Below are positions 20,754-30,552 of a stretch of DNA of 64,000 bases, piece after piece. The notes under the pieces are model-generated. The model worked only from the letters and a program-made list of their open reading frames with translations, was not told the DNA's origin and did not search any database. Made by a program: the position numbers and the translations under genes. Within the stretch, counting starts at the first letter, position 1. Each line of letters opens with the position of its first letter. Source of the stretch: Burkholderia oklahomensis C6786 (GTDB lineage: Bacteria; Pseudomonadota; Gammaproteobacteria; Burkholderiales; Burkholderiaceae); contig NZ_CP009555.1 of NCBI RefSeq assembly GCF_000959365.1, forward strand, positions 2,852,001 to 2,916,000. The letters are read 5' to 3'.

Positions 20754-21539
20754 TCAGCGCGGCGACCGCGAGTGTTTGTCCTGCCAGTTGCCGGCATCGC
20801 CGGCAGTCTTCGTTTCGATGCCGCCGATTGCGTTCGTCGCGTCGCGGCGCGCGCCCGGCGCGACGAGTGCGCTCGCTCGCCGCGCCGGGAAAACGTGCGC
20901 GACGATGCGACGTGTCGCCATGCCGTCGGCGTCGTGCATGCGTGGCGAATGTCGCGGCGTGTACGCCGGCGCCGACGCATTCGCGTTCGTCGAGACGTAT
21001 GCCGCGCGATCCGGCTCGCTTGGCTGAACGACGCGCTTCGATGCGACGAGCGAGCGGCCGTCATGCATCGAAGGCGCGTGATGCGAATCGCCGAGCCCCG
21101 AGTCGATCGCGCGGTTTGATGTCGACGACGACGACGGTTCGTGCGCGTCGCGCGGCGGATCGCCCGAACGATCGAACGATGAATCGACAAGCGGCGATCT
21201 ATGCGCAGCGATCGATGCGCGACCTCGATCGGGAATGCGCGAGCGCAGTTGCGCGTCGCCCGCGACATCGCGCGCGGATCGCGTGCGATGCGAATCGCAG
21301 CGGCGGCGCATATCGCACGAGACGCGCGACGTCCGCGCGATCGGCCGATCGTCGGCGGCCGTCGCGGCGAGGCCGTCGCGCGCTGCGTCGACGCGATCGG
21401 CGCGCGCCGGCCAGCGGGACGGATCCGCGCGCGGCGCGAGGCCGGTTGCGGCGTGTGGAGCGAGCGGGAGCGGCGAAGCGAACGCGGAACCGATTGCCGA
21501 CGCAAGCATCATCGCCGTGGCAACGAGTAGGCATTTCAT
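20754..21539 (-). CDS. Unrecognised exported protein, 261 residues
   Basis: ATG 21539 overlaps the stop of the upstream gene by one base (TGATG), with GGAG eight bases upstream; a GTG at 21554 is also in frame. The N-terminus is a clear signal peptide, MKCLLVATAMMLASAIGSAFA. The mature part is rich in Arg, Asp, Ser and His, with two cysteines (SCDMRRRCDS) and no domain I know. Third codon positions are strongly GC-biased throughout, supporting real coding. Stops 79 bp before the downstream activator gene. Confidence 0.6.
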   Translation of the reverse strand: MKCLLVATAMMLASAIGSAFASPLPLAPHAATGLAPRADPSRWPARADRVDAARDGLAATAADDRPIARTSRVSCDMRRRCDSHRTRSARDVAGDAQLRSRIPDRGRASIAAHRSPLVDSSFDRSGDPPRDAHEPSSSSTSNRAIDSGLGDSHHAPSMHDGRSLVASKRVVQPSEPDRAAYVSTNANASAPAYTPRHSPRMHDADGMATRRIVAHVFPARRASALVAPGARRDATNAIGGIETKTAGDAGNWQDKHSRSPR

Positions 21540-22252
21540 CAGACGCTCCGACACGGATGGATGCTGCTGTCAAAAAGAGTGCCCGCCGGGGGACGGAGCA
21601 CCAAAACGTTCGCCGTTGCATGAACGGCTCCGGCTATCTGGCCGACCTGGACGATTCCGATGAGATGCGCGAGCGCGTCGCCGTGGCGCAATGCCCGCTG
21701 CATTTCATGCCCCCCCGCCGGCTGTCCCAGACTTCCGTGTTTAGGGGCCGCCTCGGATAGTTCGCTATCCGAGGCGGTCTCCACTTCCGCGCTCAGCGTG
21801 CGGCTTGCGACGCTGAGGCACTGAAGACCTGCGGTGCCCGCATGCCGATGCGCGGGCGACGAACCCGGCGGGTTCGGCAATGCGATGCATCCGGCGCTCG
21901 TCGTCGCATGCGATGCGCCGTTCCGAGCGAGACGGATCGAGATGCGTGAGCGCTTCGAACCGGGGAGAGCGGCGGCGTGCGTGCTTCGCGCATCGGCCGC
22001 GCTCGCGCGGCGCGTCTGCGCGCGCGAGGCCGCGACATCGTGATGATTGCGATCGTCGTGGTCGTCGTGATCATCACGAATACGCGACGCATGTCGACGA
22101 GCGGCGCGCGATGCGATCGCATGCGTGCAGGCCGCGCTGCCTGGAACCGCGCCCATCGGCTCGGCATGCGCGATTGCGGCGGCGGAACCGATCCGCAAGG
22201 CACGCAACGCGCGGCGCGACGACGGCTGCGAAGCGTCGGGCAGTACAGTCAT
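21539..22252 (-). CDS. Unrecognised protein, 237 residues, possibly exported
   Basis: ATG 22252 follows a good ribosome binding site (GAGGAGACGAG). The N-terminus RRALRALRIGSAAAIAHAEP could be a weak signal sequence with cleavage after AHA. A run DDHDDHDDRNHHD near residue 60 is a possible metal-binding patch. No known family. The codon pattern is coding-like, but the last third contains a perfect 13-bp hairpin (21748-21777) and a segment resembling insertion-sequence DNA, so the original gene may have been shorter. Linked by TGATG to the next gene. Confidence 0.45.
   Translation of the reverse strand: MTVLPDASQPSSRRALRALRIGSAAAIAHAEPMGAVPGSAACTHAIASRAARRHASRIRDDHDDHDDRNHHDVAASRAQTRRASAADARSTHAAALPGSKRSRISIRLARNGASHATTSAGCIALPNPPGSSPAHRHAGTAGLQCLSVASRTLSAEVETASDSELSEAAPKHGSLGQPAGGHEMQRALRHGDALAHLIGIVQVGQIAGAVHATANVLVLRPPAGTLFDSSIHPCRSV
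21748..21777. repeat. Perfect 13-bp hairpin with TTCG loop inside a coding frame
   Basis: CCGCCTCGGATAG and CTATCCGAGGCGG enclose TTCG on the plus strand (CGAA on the minus). No T run follows on either strand, so it does not look like a simple terminator. It is read in frame by the 237-residue gene. Confidence 0.8.
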
Positions 22253-22316
22253 CTCGTCTCCTCTTCGTATTACGTGGTTTTGTCGCGGCGGGCCTGGCTC
22301 TTCGCACGTGAGTCCG

Positions 22317-22688
22317 TCATTGCCTCGTATAGCTCGCGCCGTCGCTTCGTATCGTGCGTTGCGCGTCGGACGGCACGGGCAGCGGTGTCGGCGGCCCGAT
22401 CTCGTCCCACAGCGTCACGGCCGCGCCGCGGTCGAAGAGCGGCGTCGGCGTCGCGACGGGAACAGGAGCCGCCACGTGCTCGCGCTGTCGCGCGAATACG
22501 CCGGCATCGACATGCACGAAACGTTCGGTCCATTCGGACGCGGCGACGTGCATGGGCGATGTATCAAAGTTCCGATACGTATCGTTTTCGTGCGCGATTG
22601 CGACGAAAGGCGACAACACCGCAAACAATGCAGCGAGCACTGTGACGATGGAATGCGGTTGATAGGCAAGACAGGCGGCGATGCGCAT
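22317..22688 (-). CDS. Unrecognised small exported protein, 123 residues
   Basis: ATG 22688 is preceded by GGAGAGACGCC. A signal peptide or single membrane anchor is clear (SIVTVLAALFAVLSPFVAIAHE, cleavage likely after AIA). The mature part has about 90 residues: an N-terminal ENDTYRNFDTSP, a middle rich in aromatic/acidic residues, and a proline-rich end (PPTPLPVPSD). Third-position GC bias is strong. First gene of a minus-strand series that continues with the 237- and 261-residue genes and the VpsR-like activator. Function unknown. Confidence 0.62.
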   Translation of the reverse strand: MRIAACLAYQPHSIVTVLAALFAVLSPFVAIAHENDTYRNFDTSPMHVAASEWTERFVHVDAGVFARQREHVAAPVPVATPTPLFDRGAAVTLWDEIGPPTPLPVPSDAQRTIRSDGASYTRQ

Positions 22689-23211
22689 GGCGTCTCTCCG
22701 GTTTGTCGGAGATCGAGCGAAATGCATGCCACCACGCGCAATCCGTTGACTGACCGGGCTGCACGAATGCGCGGACGAATCGGGGCACGGCCAAACGCGG
22801 GAAAAACGTTTCAGCTTTGAAACGGCCACTCGGGAATACCGCTGATTCAAAAATTGATGGGTTAATCTAATCTTCTATTCAAGCGCACGACGAATTAAGC
22901 GAATCGTTAAACACAGTCTTTCGGAATGTCAGCAGAGGAATGCAATTTATTTAACGCAGCCGGTGCTGAAAAAAGATGATCTAATTCATTTGCTTTGTCG
23001 TACGCTTGTCAGTAGGCTGAAACAACACAGATCCAAGAAGGGCGGCCGTGACCGCCGCCTTTGATTTTCGAGCCAAGCGTCGATCTACGGGGAACGCAGT
23101 TCCAGTGGAAGTGAAAAATGACGAGCCGAGTTCTTCTCGTAGGCCCCGGCTCGGTTCCGTCGCGCACCTGTGCCAGGCCGCGCGACGCAAATCGATTGAC
23201 TGGGTGGCGTC
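22689..23211. promoter_or_regulatory. 523-bp divergent regulatory region between exported-protein operon and second activator
   Basis: Unusually AT-rich for this window between about 22840 and 23040, as expected of a regulated promoter region. It contains a palindrome at 22807-22824 and a GC-rich hairpin near 23040-23062 (GGCGG/CCGCC followed by TTTGATTTT). No open frame of interest. I could not find a TGGCAC-N5-TTGC sigma-54 site on either strand. Confidence 0.5.
22807..22824. promoter_or_regulatory. Palindrome CGTTTC-AGCTTT-GAAACG, candidate operator
   Basis: A perfect 6-6-6 inverted repeat about 120 bp upstream of the 22688 start. On the minus strand it is followed by TTTTT, so a weak terminator for leftward transcription is the alternative reading. 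Confidence 0.35.
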
Positions 23212-24597
<1,386 letters not shown>

Positions 24598-24653
24598 CGC
24601 GGGCCTTGCTAAAATGGCGGGCACGGCCGCTTCCCGCGGCCGGAGGAACCCGC

Positions 24654-25625
24654 ATGAAACAGTATCTCGACCTCGTTCGCACCATTCTCGACGCCGGCAC
24701 CTGGCAAAACAACCGCACGGGCATACGCACGATCAGCATGCCCGGCGCGATGCTGCGCTTCGATCTGCAGCAGGGCTTTCCCGCCGTGACGACGAAGAAG
24801 CTCGCGTTCAAGTCGGCGATCGGCGAGCTCGTCGGTTTCCTGCGCGCAAAGCGCAGCGCGGCCGACTTCCGCGCGCTCGGCTGCAAGGTCTGGGACGCGA
24901 ATGCGAATGAGAACGCGCAGTGGCTCGCGAATCCGTATCGTCGCGGCGAGGACGATCTCGGCGACGTGTACGGCGTTCAGTGGCGGTGCTGGCCGGGCTA
25001 CAAGGTGCTCGACGCGCACGCCGACGCGCAGATCGCCGATGCGACGTCGCGCGGCTTTCGCGTCGTCGCTCGATTCGAAGAGGGCGGCGCGCGCAAGGTG
25101 TTGCTTCACAAGGCGATCGATCAATTGCGCGACTGCCTCGACACGATCGTGCGCGATCCGTCGAGCCGCCGCATTTTGTTTCACGGCTGGAACCCCGCGG
25201 TGCTCGACGAGATCGCGCTGCCCGCGTGTCATCTGCTGTACCAGTTCCTGCCGAACGTCGAGCGGCGCGAGATCTCGCTGTGCCTGTACATCCGCAGCAA
25301 CGACGTCGGGCTCGGCACGCCGTTCAATCTCGCGGAAGGCGCGGCGCTCCTGACGCTCGTCGGCCGGCTGACGGGCTATACGCCGCGCTGGTTCACGTAC
25401 TTCATCGGCGATGCGCACATCTACGAGAATCAGCTCGACATGCTGAAGCAGCAGCTCGAGCGCGAGCCGTTCGAGAGCCCACGGCTCGAGATCGCCGAGC
25501 GCGTGCCCGATTGCGCGAAGACGGGCCAGTACGAGCCGGAGTGGCTCGAGCGCGTCGAGCCGTCGGATTTCTCGCTCGTCGGCTATCGCCATCACGAACC
25601 GCTGACCGCGCCGATGGCCGTCTGA
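24654..25625 (+). CDS. thyA: Thymidylate synthase
   Basis: Encodes 323 residues from ATG 24654, preceded by GGAGG. The active-site motif is [10 protein letters not shown] with catalytic Cys at residue 192; the dUMP-binding [14 protein letters not shown] segment and the [11 protein letters not shown] region follow. It converts dUMP to dTMP using methylene-tetrahydrofolate. It is longer than the 264-residue E. coli enzyme through an insertion after about residue 90 ([19 protein letters not shown] region), a known long form. Confidence 0.97.
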   Translation: MKQYLDLVRTILDAGTWQNNRTGIRTISMPGAMLRFDLQQGFPAVTTKKLAFKSAIGELVGFLRAKRSAADFRALGCKVWDANANENAQWLANPYRRGEDDLGDVYGVQWRCWPGYKVLDAHADAQIADATSRGFRVVARFEEGGARKVLLHKAIDQLRDCLDTIVRDPSSRRILFHGWNPAVLDEIALPACHLLYQFLPNVERREISLCLYIRSNDVGLGTPFNLAEGAALLTLVGRLTGYTPRWFTYFIGDAHIYENQLDMLKQQLEREPFESPRLEIAERVPDCAKTGQYEPEWLERVEPSDFSLVGYRHHEPLTAPMAV

Positions 25626-25655
25626 GCGACGCGCGGCGCGTCGTCGGATTCATAC

Positions 25656-25684
25656 AAAAAACCCGCGATTTTCGCGGGTTTTTT
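25656..25684. terminator. Bidirectional terminator between thyA and the DUF6600 gene
   Basis: AAAAAACCCGCGA / TCGCGGGTTTTTT, a perfect 13-bp stem with A and T runs on opposite sides, serving both convergent genes. Confidence 0.92.
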
Positions 25685-25706
25685 GTCGATGCGGGGTGCG
25701 CCTCGG

Positions 25707-28274
25707 CTACGCGTGCCGGCGATCTTCGCGATGCGCATTGAAGCCATGCTGCTGATCCGGGCGCACCTGGCGCGGCGGCTCCTGGCGCGGCGCGGGCGGC
25801 GGATTGTGCGGCGCGGCTTGCGGCGGCGGCGCGGGACGCGGCTCCATCCGCGGCGCCGGCATCCGCGGCGCTTCCACCTGCGGGCGCGGCGCAGGAGCGG
25901 GCGCACGATATTCGTTGCGCGGCGCGGGCGGCGCGACTTCCTGGCGCGGCGTCTCGCGCGGCATGCTGCGCGGCGCTTCGGGGGCGCGCATTTCATTGCG
26001 AGGCGCTTGTCCCGCCGGCTGCGGCTGCACGCGCTCGGCAGGCTGCGGCGCGGGCTGAGGGGCGTGCGTGGGCGTTGGCGTCGAGCGGATCGGCGGCACC
26101 GCGTTTTGCGTCGGCGACCGGTAATTGAGCGGCGGATTCGGCGAGCCGTTCGCACGAGGCTGGTCGCCGTTCGCGCGCTGCCGATCAATCGGCGGATGCG
26201 GTTGCGTCCACGACGGCTGCGGGCGCTGCGCTTCGCCCGGCGCGCGCGCTTCGCTGCGCGCGCCCGGGTTGTTGACGAACGCGGGCGGCCGCGGCACGCT
26301 GTTGTTGACCGACGGCGCCGGATTCGGTCGCATCGTGTTTTGCGGCCCGCCCGGCCCGCCCGGCCCGCCCGGCGCACCCGGCGCACCCGGAACGGCAGGC
26401 GCGTGCGGCTGCGTGACGCCCGGCCGCGGAATACCGGGACGTGCGATGTTCGGCTGGGCGGCATTCGGTTGGGCCGCATTCGGCTGCGGCATGTTCGGCT
26501 GCGGCCGCTCGCCCGCGCGCGCGGCCGGATTGCCGGCGCCGCCCTGCGATCCGCGTCCCGGCTGCGCGACGGGCGCGTGCGTGTCGACGAGCTGCACGTT
26601 GCGCATCGCCCAGCGGTTCGGCGCGCCCGTGTTTTCGGGCGAACGCACGGGCCGCATCGCATAATTCGGCGGCACCGCGGTCTTCACGACGGGCGCGCCC
26701 GCGCCCGGCACCCGCGCGCCGCTTTGCGCGAGATGCGCGGCGAGCTGGTCGCGATACGCGGCCGGCACGACCGGATTGCGCGTCGCGACGATCGAGCGCT
26801 GCTCGGCGGCCGCGGGCGGCCGGTACGCGGCGCTGCGCAGCGCGCCGTTGAAGCTCTGCCGCACCGGCGCGACGCCGGGCGCGCCCGAGCCGATATGCGC
26901 GTTGCGCCATTGCTGCGGATCGACTTTCTGCGCGAAGCGCGACACCGGCTGCCCATGGACGAACGCGGTCGCCGGCACGGCCGTCACGGCGTTCGGCGCA
27001 CGGAAGTTCGCGTACGTGTTGTGGATGTTCGTGATGTTCGTCACGTTCACCGTCTTGTTGACGTTGATGTTGTTGACGTTGTTCACGATCACCGTCTGGT
27101 TCACGTGCTGGTAGTAGCGCGGGCTCCAGCCGCCCCAGCTCGGCCGCCATGGGTCGTGCGGGCCGAGCGGGAACCATGCGACGCCCGCCGCGGCGATCCC
27201 GCCGACCGCGAGGCCCACGCTCCAGTCGAAGCCGCCGCCGCCTCCGCCGACGAACGCGACGAGTGCAGGCGCGTAGCACGGCGGCGCACTGACGACGAGC
27301 GGGCCCGGCACCCATGCCCACGAGTCGTCGACGTACGCCCAGCGGCCGTAGTGGTACGGTGCGAAGCCCCACGGCTCGTCGTCGACCCAGGTCCAGCCCC
27401 ACGGCGCCTGCCAGATCCAGTGGCCGGTGTGGTACGGCGCCCAGCCGGCGGGCACCGCGCTCGGCACCCACACTTCGCCGTAATCGGGATCGTCGCGCCA
27501 CGTCCCGTTTGCGTCGAGATCCTGATAGCCCGGGACTTCGCGCGACACGTAGCGGGCCGTCACCGAGCGCTCCTCGGCGGCGTCGCGGCTCGCGGCCCAG
27601 TCGTCGAGACCGTCGGGCGGCGGCACGGCGCCCGTGTCCGCGACCTGCAGCCCGGTACCCGTGAAGACGACCCGCTGGCCGGCCGATACCGGCATCTGCG
27701 TGCCGTCGCCGTAGACGGTCGCGCTGCCGCGCCGCACGCTGACGGTCGTGCTCGAGCCGTCGGGCGCGACGTCGACGCGGTAGTCGCCGGGGGCGCCGAC
27801 GGCGAGCGCGAGGTTCGGCGTGTCGATCTCGTACGACGTGCCGGGCGGCAGCTCGCGCACGTGCGTCGACAGCGTGCCGAGCGGCACCTTGAGTTGCGTG
27901 TTCGTGTCGTCGAGATTGAGGATCGACAGGCTCGTCGACTGCCCGAGGCGCACCGCGGTCGAGCCGATGTGCAGCTCGGAGCGCGCGCCCGAGTCGTTCC
28001 ACAGCTGGTCGCCCGTCGTGAGCGGGCGGTTGACGGCCGCGTACGACCAGTCGCTCGCGCCCGCGGGCTCGGTCGTCACGGCGCCGGACAAGTAGTTGAG
28101 GCGCGCGACGCGGCTCGGCGGATCGCCGCCCGTTTGCCGGGCGACGCCGGCGGGCGGCGCGTCGACGGTCTGAGCGATGGCCGGCGGCAGCGCGGCGAGC
28201 GCGGCGACGGCGATGAGTGTGTGACGGGCGATGCGCGAAAGCGCAAGCGGATTACGAGCGGCAAGCATGGTCAT
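25707..28274 (-). CDS. Large exported FecR/DUF6600-type protein with proline-rich repeats
   Basis: Encodes 855 residues from ATG 28274 (ATG 28268 is two codons later). Signal peptide RHTLIAVAALAALPPAIAQ. Residues about 55-200 form a FecR-like domain (LSGAVTTEPAG, GSTAVRLGQSTSLSILNLDD, VSVRRGSATVYGDGTQMPVSAGQ). Then come tryptophan-rich DUF6600 repeats (GWAPYHTGHWIWQAPWGWTWVDDEPWGFAPYHYGRW) and an Asn/Val-rich stretch. The last 350 residues are low-complexity Pro/Ala/Gln/Arg-rich, including a collagen-like Gly-Pro run (26346-26395). Probably periplasmic or outer-membrane associated; function unknown. Confidence 0.82.
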   Translation of the reverse strand: MTMLAARNPLALSRIARHTLIAVAALAALPPAIAQTVDAPPAGVARQTGGDPPSRVARLNYLSGAVTTEPAGASDWSYAAVNRPLTTGDQLWNDSGARSELHIGSTAVRLGQSTSLSILNLDDTNTQLKVPLGTLSTHVRELPPGTSYEIDTPNLALAVGAPGDYRVDVAPDGSSTTVSVRRGSATVYGDGTQMPVSAGQRVVFTGTGLQVADTGAVPPPDGLDDWAASRDAAEERSVTARYVSREVPGYQDLDANGTWRDDPDYGEVWVPSAVPAGWAPYHTGHWIWQAPWGWTWVDDEPWGFAPYHYGRWAYVDDSWAWVPGPLVVSAPPCYAPALVAFVGGGGGGFDWSVGLAVGGIAAAGVAWFPLGPHDPWRPSWGGWSPRYYQHVNQTVIVNNVNNINVNKTVNVTNITNIHNTYANFRAPNAVTAVPATAFVHGQPVSRFAQKVDPQQWRNAHIGSGAPGVAPVRQSFNGALRSAAYRPPAAAEQRSIVATRNPVVPAAYRDQLAAHLAQSGARVPGAGAPVVKTAVPPNYAMRPVRSPENTGAPNRWAMRNVQLVDTHAPVAQPGRGSQGGAGNPAARAGERPQPNMPQPNAAQPNAAQPNIARPGIPRPGVTQPHAPAVPGAPGAPGGPGGPGGPQNTMRPNPAPSVNNSVPRPPAFVNNPGARSEARAPGEAQRPQPSWTQPHPPIDRQRANGDQPRANGSPNPPLNYRSPTQNAVPPIRSTPTPTHAPQPAPQPAERVQPQPAGQAPRNEMRAPEAPRSMPRETPRQEVAPPAPRNEYRAPAPAPRPQVEAPRMPAPRMEPRPAPPPQAAPHNPPPAPRQEPPRQVRPDQQHGFNAHREDRRHA
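26346..26395 (-). repeat. 9-bp tandem repeat coding for collagen-like Gly-Pro units
   Basis: About five tandem copies of a CCCGGCCCG/CACCCGGCG-type 9-mer encode GAPGAPGGPGGPGGP in the DUF6600 protein. Such in-frame units can expand or contract without frameshift. Confidence 0.7.
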
Positions 28275-28429
28275 CGTTGTCTCTGTTCTGTCCGGCGTGG
28301 CACCCGCCGTATGAATCCACTCTATCCGCTCGGTATGTTTCAGGGACAGTCGTTTTGTTATGCGATTTGATGTGCATGTAACAAGACTTGTCGGCGCACG
28401 GGAATTCGTCAGAACGATGAAAGCGCGCG

Positions 28430-29140
28430 TCATTCGCCGGTAAGCAGCGCGTCGAATTCGCGCCGGCCGGCGGGCGTCACGCGCAGCACGCGCGGCTTGC
28501 CCGCGTGCTCGATCCAGCCGTGCCGGCAGAAGCTGTCGAGGAGCGCCGCGCCGAGCGCGCCGCCCAGGTGCGGACGGCGCTCGCTCCAGTCCGGGCACGT
28601 GCATGCGAAGCGGCGGCGCTTCGCGCGCTGGCCGCCGATGTCGATTCCCCATTGCGCGAACTGCGCGGCGCCCGCCGCGGTCGCGTCGAGCGCGCCGTCC
28701 GTCGTCGCAAGCCAGCCGCGCGACATCAGCCGCTCGAACACCTGCACCGCGAGCTCGCCCGCCATGTGGTCGTAGCAGGTGCGCGCGTAGCGCATGTCGG
28801 GCGGCACGGTGCGCGCCGGCTGCGAGGTCGGGCGACGCGGCGCGGCCGCCTGCGCGACGTTCGCGAGCGCCTCGATCGCGGCGGCGATGTCGGGCGACGC
28901 GATCCGGTAGTAGCGATGGCGGCCGCGCACGTCGAGCGCGAGCAGACCTCCGTCCGTGAGCCGCGCGAGATGCGCGCTCGCCGCCGACGGCGACAGCCCG
29001 GCGATCATCGTCAGCTCGCCCGCGGGGCGCGCGCTGCCGTCCATCAGCGCCCAGAGCATCGCGGCGCGTCCGGGGTCGGCGAGCAGCGCGCCGAGGCGGC
29101 TCAGGCCGGGAAAGTGGTGGTGGCGATCGGAAACGGACAT
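28430..29140 (-). CDS. ArsR-type winged-helix transcriptional regulator
   Basis: Encodes 236 residues from ATG 29140. The N-terminal 90 residues are a winged helix of ArsR type (LGALLADPGRAAMLWALMDG, AGLSPSAASAHLARLTDGGLLALDVRGRHRYYRIA). The C-terminal half carries three cysteines in an ACTCPDW-type context and a CYDHMAGELAV helix reminiscent of YczG-like regulators, possibly a metal or ligand pocket. Ligand unknown. Alone on its strand; divergent from a small lipoprotein gene. Confidence 0.83.
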   Translation of the reverse strand: MSVSDRHHHFPGLSRLGALLADPGRAAMLWALMDGSARPAGELTMIAGLSPSAASAHLARLTDGGLLALDVRGRHRYYRIASPDIAAAIEALANVAQAAAPRRPTSQPARTVPPDMRYARTCYDHMAGELAVQVFERLMSRGWLATTDGALDATAAGAAQFAQWGIDIGGQRAKRRRFACTCPDWSERRPHLGGALGAALLDSFCRHGWIEHAGKPRVLRVTPAGRREFDALLTGE

Positions 29141-29352
29141 CGTCGAACCTCGGAGGGGAGATGGCTTCGAGTGTAGGCGCGGATCGCATTCGATGTTTCG
29201 GTCCCGGATGAAATGTCGAATGCGCATCGCCGCGTGCGCCGCCGCATCGCGGGTGCTTGGCCTTGGCTTCGGCGGCCGCCACGGCGGCGCGCGTAGAATG
29301 CGACGTTCGACCACTCGCCGGCGCGCCGCGCCATCCGCTGATGCTCGTTCCG

Positions 29353-29493
29353 ATGAAAACGCTTGTTGCAACCCTCATTGCGGTCATCCTCTGCGCAGGC
29401 TGCGCATCCGGCGGCGCCGACGCGTCCGGCGCCGGCACGAGCCGCATCGAGATGTACGGCACGATCGATCAGGGCGTGACGATCCGCAATTGA
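29353..29493 (+). CDS. Small lipoprotein, 46 residues
   Basis: MKTLVATLIAVILCAGCASGG: a short signal peptide ending in the lipobox LCAGC, so lipidation at the second Cys is predicted. The mature part has about 30 residues, ending SRIEMYGTIDQGVTIRN. ATG 29341 (four residues longer) is also possible. Function unknown. Divergent from the winged-helix regulator; that the regulator controls it is only a guess from position. Confidence 0.7.
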   Translation: MKTLVATLIAVILCAGCASGGADASGAGTSRIEMYGTIDQGVTIRN

Positions 29494-29587
29494 CGGCGCG
29501 ACGCGAATTCCGCGGCCGCGGCCGCGAGCAAATGCCGAGCGCGTCGCCGGGGCAGCGGCGGGCGCGGCGCTATGTCGCAGCGCAACG

Positions 29588-29593
29588 TATAAT
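29588..29593 (+). promoter_or_regulatory. -10 element TATAAT upstream of the thioesterase gene
   Basis: Consensus TATAAT 51 bp upstream of the start at 29644; the -35 region is GC-rich and poor. Confidence 0.45.
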
Positions 29594-29643
29594 CGTCTCC
29601 TTTCCCGCCACACCGTCACCCCGCAGAACTGGAGCCAGCCGAG

Positions 29644-30150
29644 ATGCCCGCCACGCCCCCCGCGCCGCTTGATCGCACCGAGACCGTTTTCCGCTTCCTC
29701 GCCGAGCCGACGTCCGTGAACTTCGGCGGCAAGGTGCACGGCGGCGCGCTGATGAAATGGATCGACGAGACCGCGTACGCGTGCGCGGCGATCTGGTCGA
29801 GCCGCTATTGCGTGACGGTGAGCGTCGGCAACATCCGCTTCCAGCGGCCGATCCTCGTCGGCAATCTCGTCGAGCTGAAGGCGCGCGTCGTCGCGACGGG
29901 CCGCACGAGCATGCACATCCACGTGTCGGTGCACGCGGGCGATCCGAAGGGCGGCGTGCTGCGCCAGACGACCGATTGCCTCGTCGTGTTCGTCGCGGTC
30001 GACGAGAACGGCAACCCGGTGCCGGTGCCGCCGTTCGTGCCCGTCACCGACGAGCAGAAGCGGCTCGCGCAATATGCGATGGACGTGCGGACCGCGCTCG
30101 ACAAGATCGTCGAGCTCAAGCCCGAGGAAGTCGCGAAAGGGGAAGTGTGA
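29644..30150 (+). CDS. Acyl-CoA thioesterase, YciA-like hotdog fold
   Basis: Encodes 168 residues. Hotdog signatures: NFGGKVHGGALMKWIDETAYACAAIWSS (catalytic Asp and helix), VTVSVGNIRFQRPILVGNLVELKARVVATGRTSMHIHVSV. These match broad acyl-CoA hydrolases of the YciA/BACH type, which release CoA and free acid in the cytoplasm. Own promoter-like -10 upstream and own terminator downstream, so monocistronic. Confidence 0.9.
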   Translation: MPATPPAPLDRTETVFRFLAEPTSVNFGGKVHGGALMKWIDETAYACAAIWSSRYCVTVSVGNIRFQRPILVGNLVELKARVVATGRTSMHIHVSVHAGDPKGGVLRQTTDCLVVFVAVDENGNPVPVPPFVPVTDEQKRLAQYAMDVRTALDKIVELKPEEVAKGEV

Positions 30151-30220
30151 GCGCGCATCGGCGTTCGTCGCGCGCCCGAACGGGTGCGTGAGCGCGGGAC
30201 GCCGGTCGCATCGATGCGAA

Positions 30221-30247
30221 GACGCCGCGATTGCTCGCGGCGTTTTT
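30221..30247 (+). terminator. Terminator after the thioesterase gene
   Basis: CGCCGCG/CGCGGCG stem, short loop, five Ts. Confidence 0.85.
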
Positions 30248-30552
30248 CGTTGGCGGCGGTGAAGCGCGATGCGATGGGCGATGCGGTGTGCAAAGCCTGC
30301 CGCGCATGTGCTGCTTGTTGTCCGACGGCGCTCGATCGCGTGTCGCGAGCGGATGCGAGATCGCTGGGTCGGTCCAGGCAGCGTTCGAGCGGCGACATTC
30401 AATCAGCGGCGATCAATCAGCGGCGATCGAGCGGCGACGATCGAACCCGGCATCCGCACCCGATCTGCCGCCGCCGCGCCTGCGTAGCGCAAGCGCGCGC
30501 GACGCGCGGCCACGCCGACCGCCGACCGCCGGCCGTGCGTCACGCGTCGTCG
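30248..30552. other. Gene-free spacer between thioesterase and fumC
   Basis: No convincing open frame or RNA. It contains the short direct repeats listed separately and lies downstream of both flanking, convergent genes. Confidence 0.6.
30399..30426. repeat. Two tandem 14-bp repeats
   Basis: TCAATCAGCGGCGA twice in direct succession, followed by a shortened copy TCGAGCGGCGA and preceded by a TTCGAGCGGCGA-like copy. Confidence 0.85.

Noticed and set aside
19532..21760. Plus-strand frame of 742 codons across the exported-protein operon
   Set aside because: Codon-aligned antisense to the activator gene, no ribosome binding site, Arg-rich without domain. The minus-strand genes have signal peptides and start signals.
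22689..23211. Sigma-54 promoter between the two activators
   Set aside because: No TGGCAC-N5-TTGC match on either strand; one partial match (TGGCACAGG around 23165-23175, minus) has the wrong -12 element.
25683..28370. Plus-strand frame of 895 codons
   Set aside because: Antisense of the DUF6600 gene; nearly half Arg residues.
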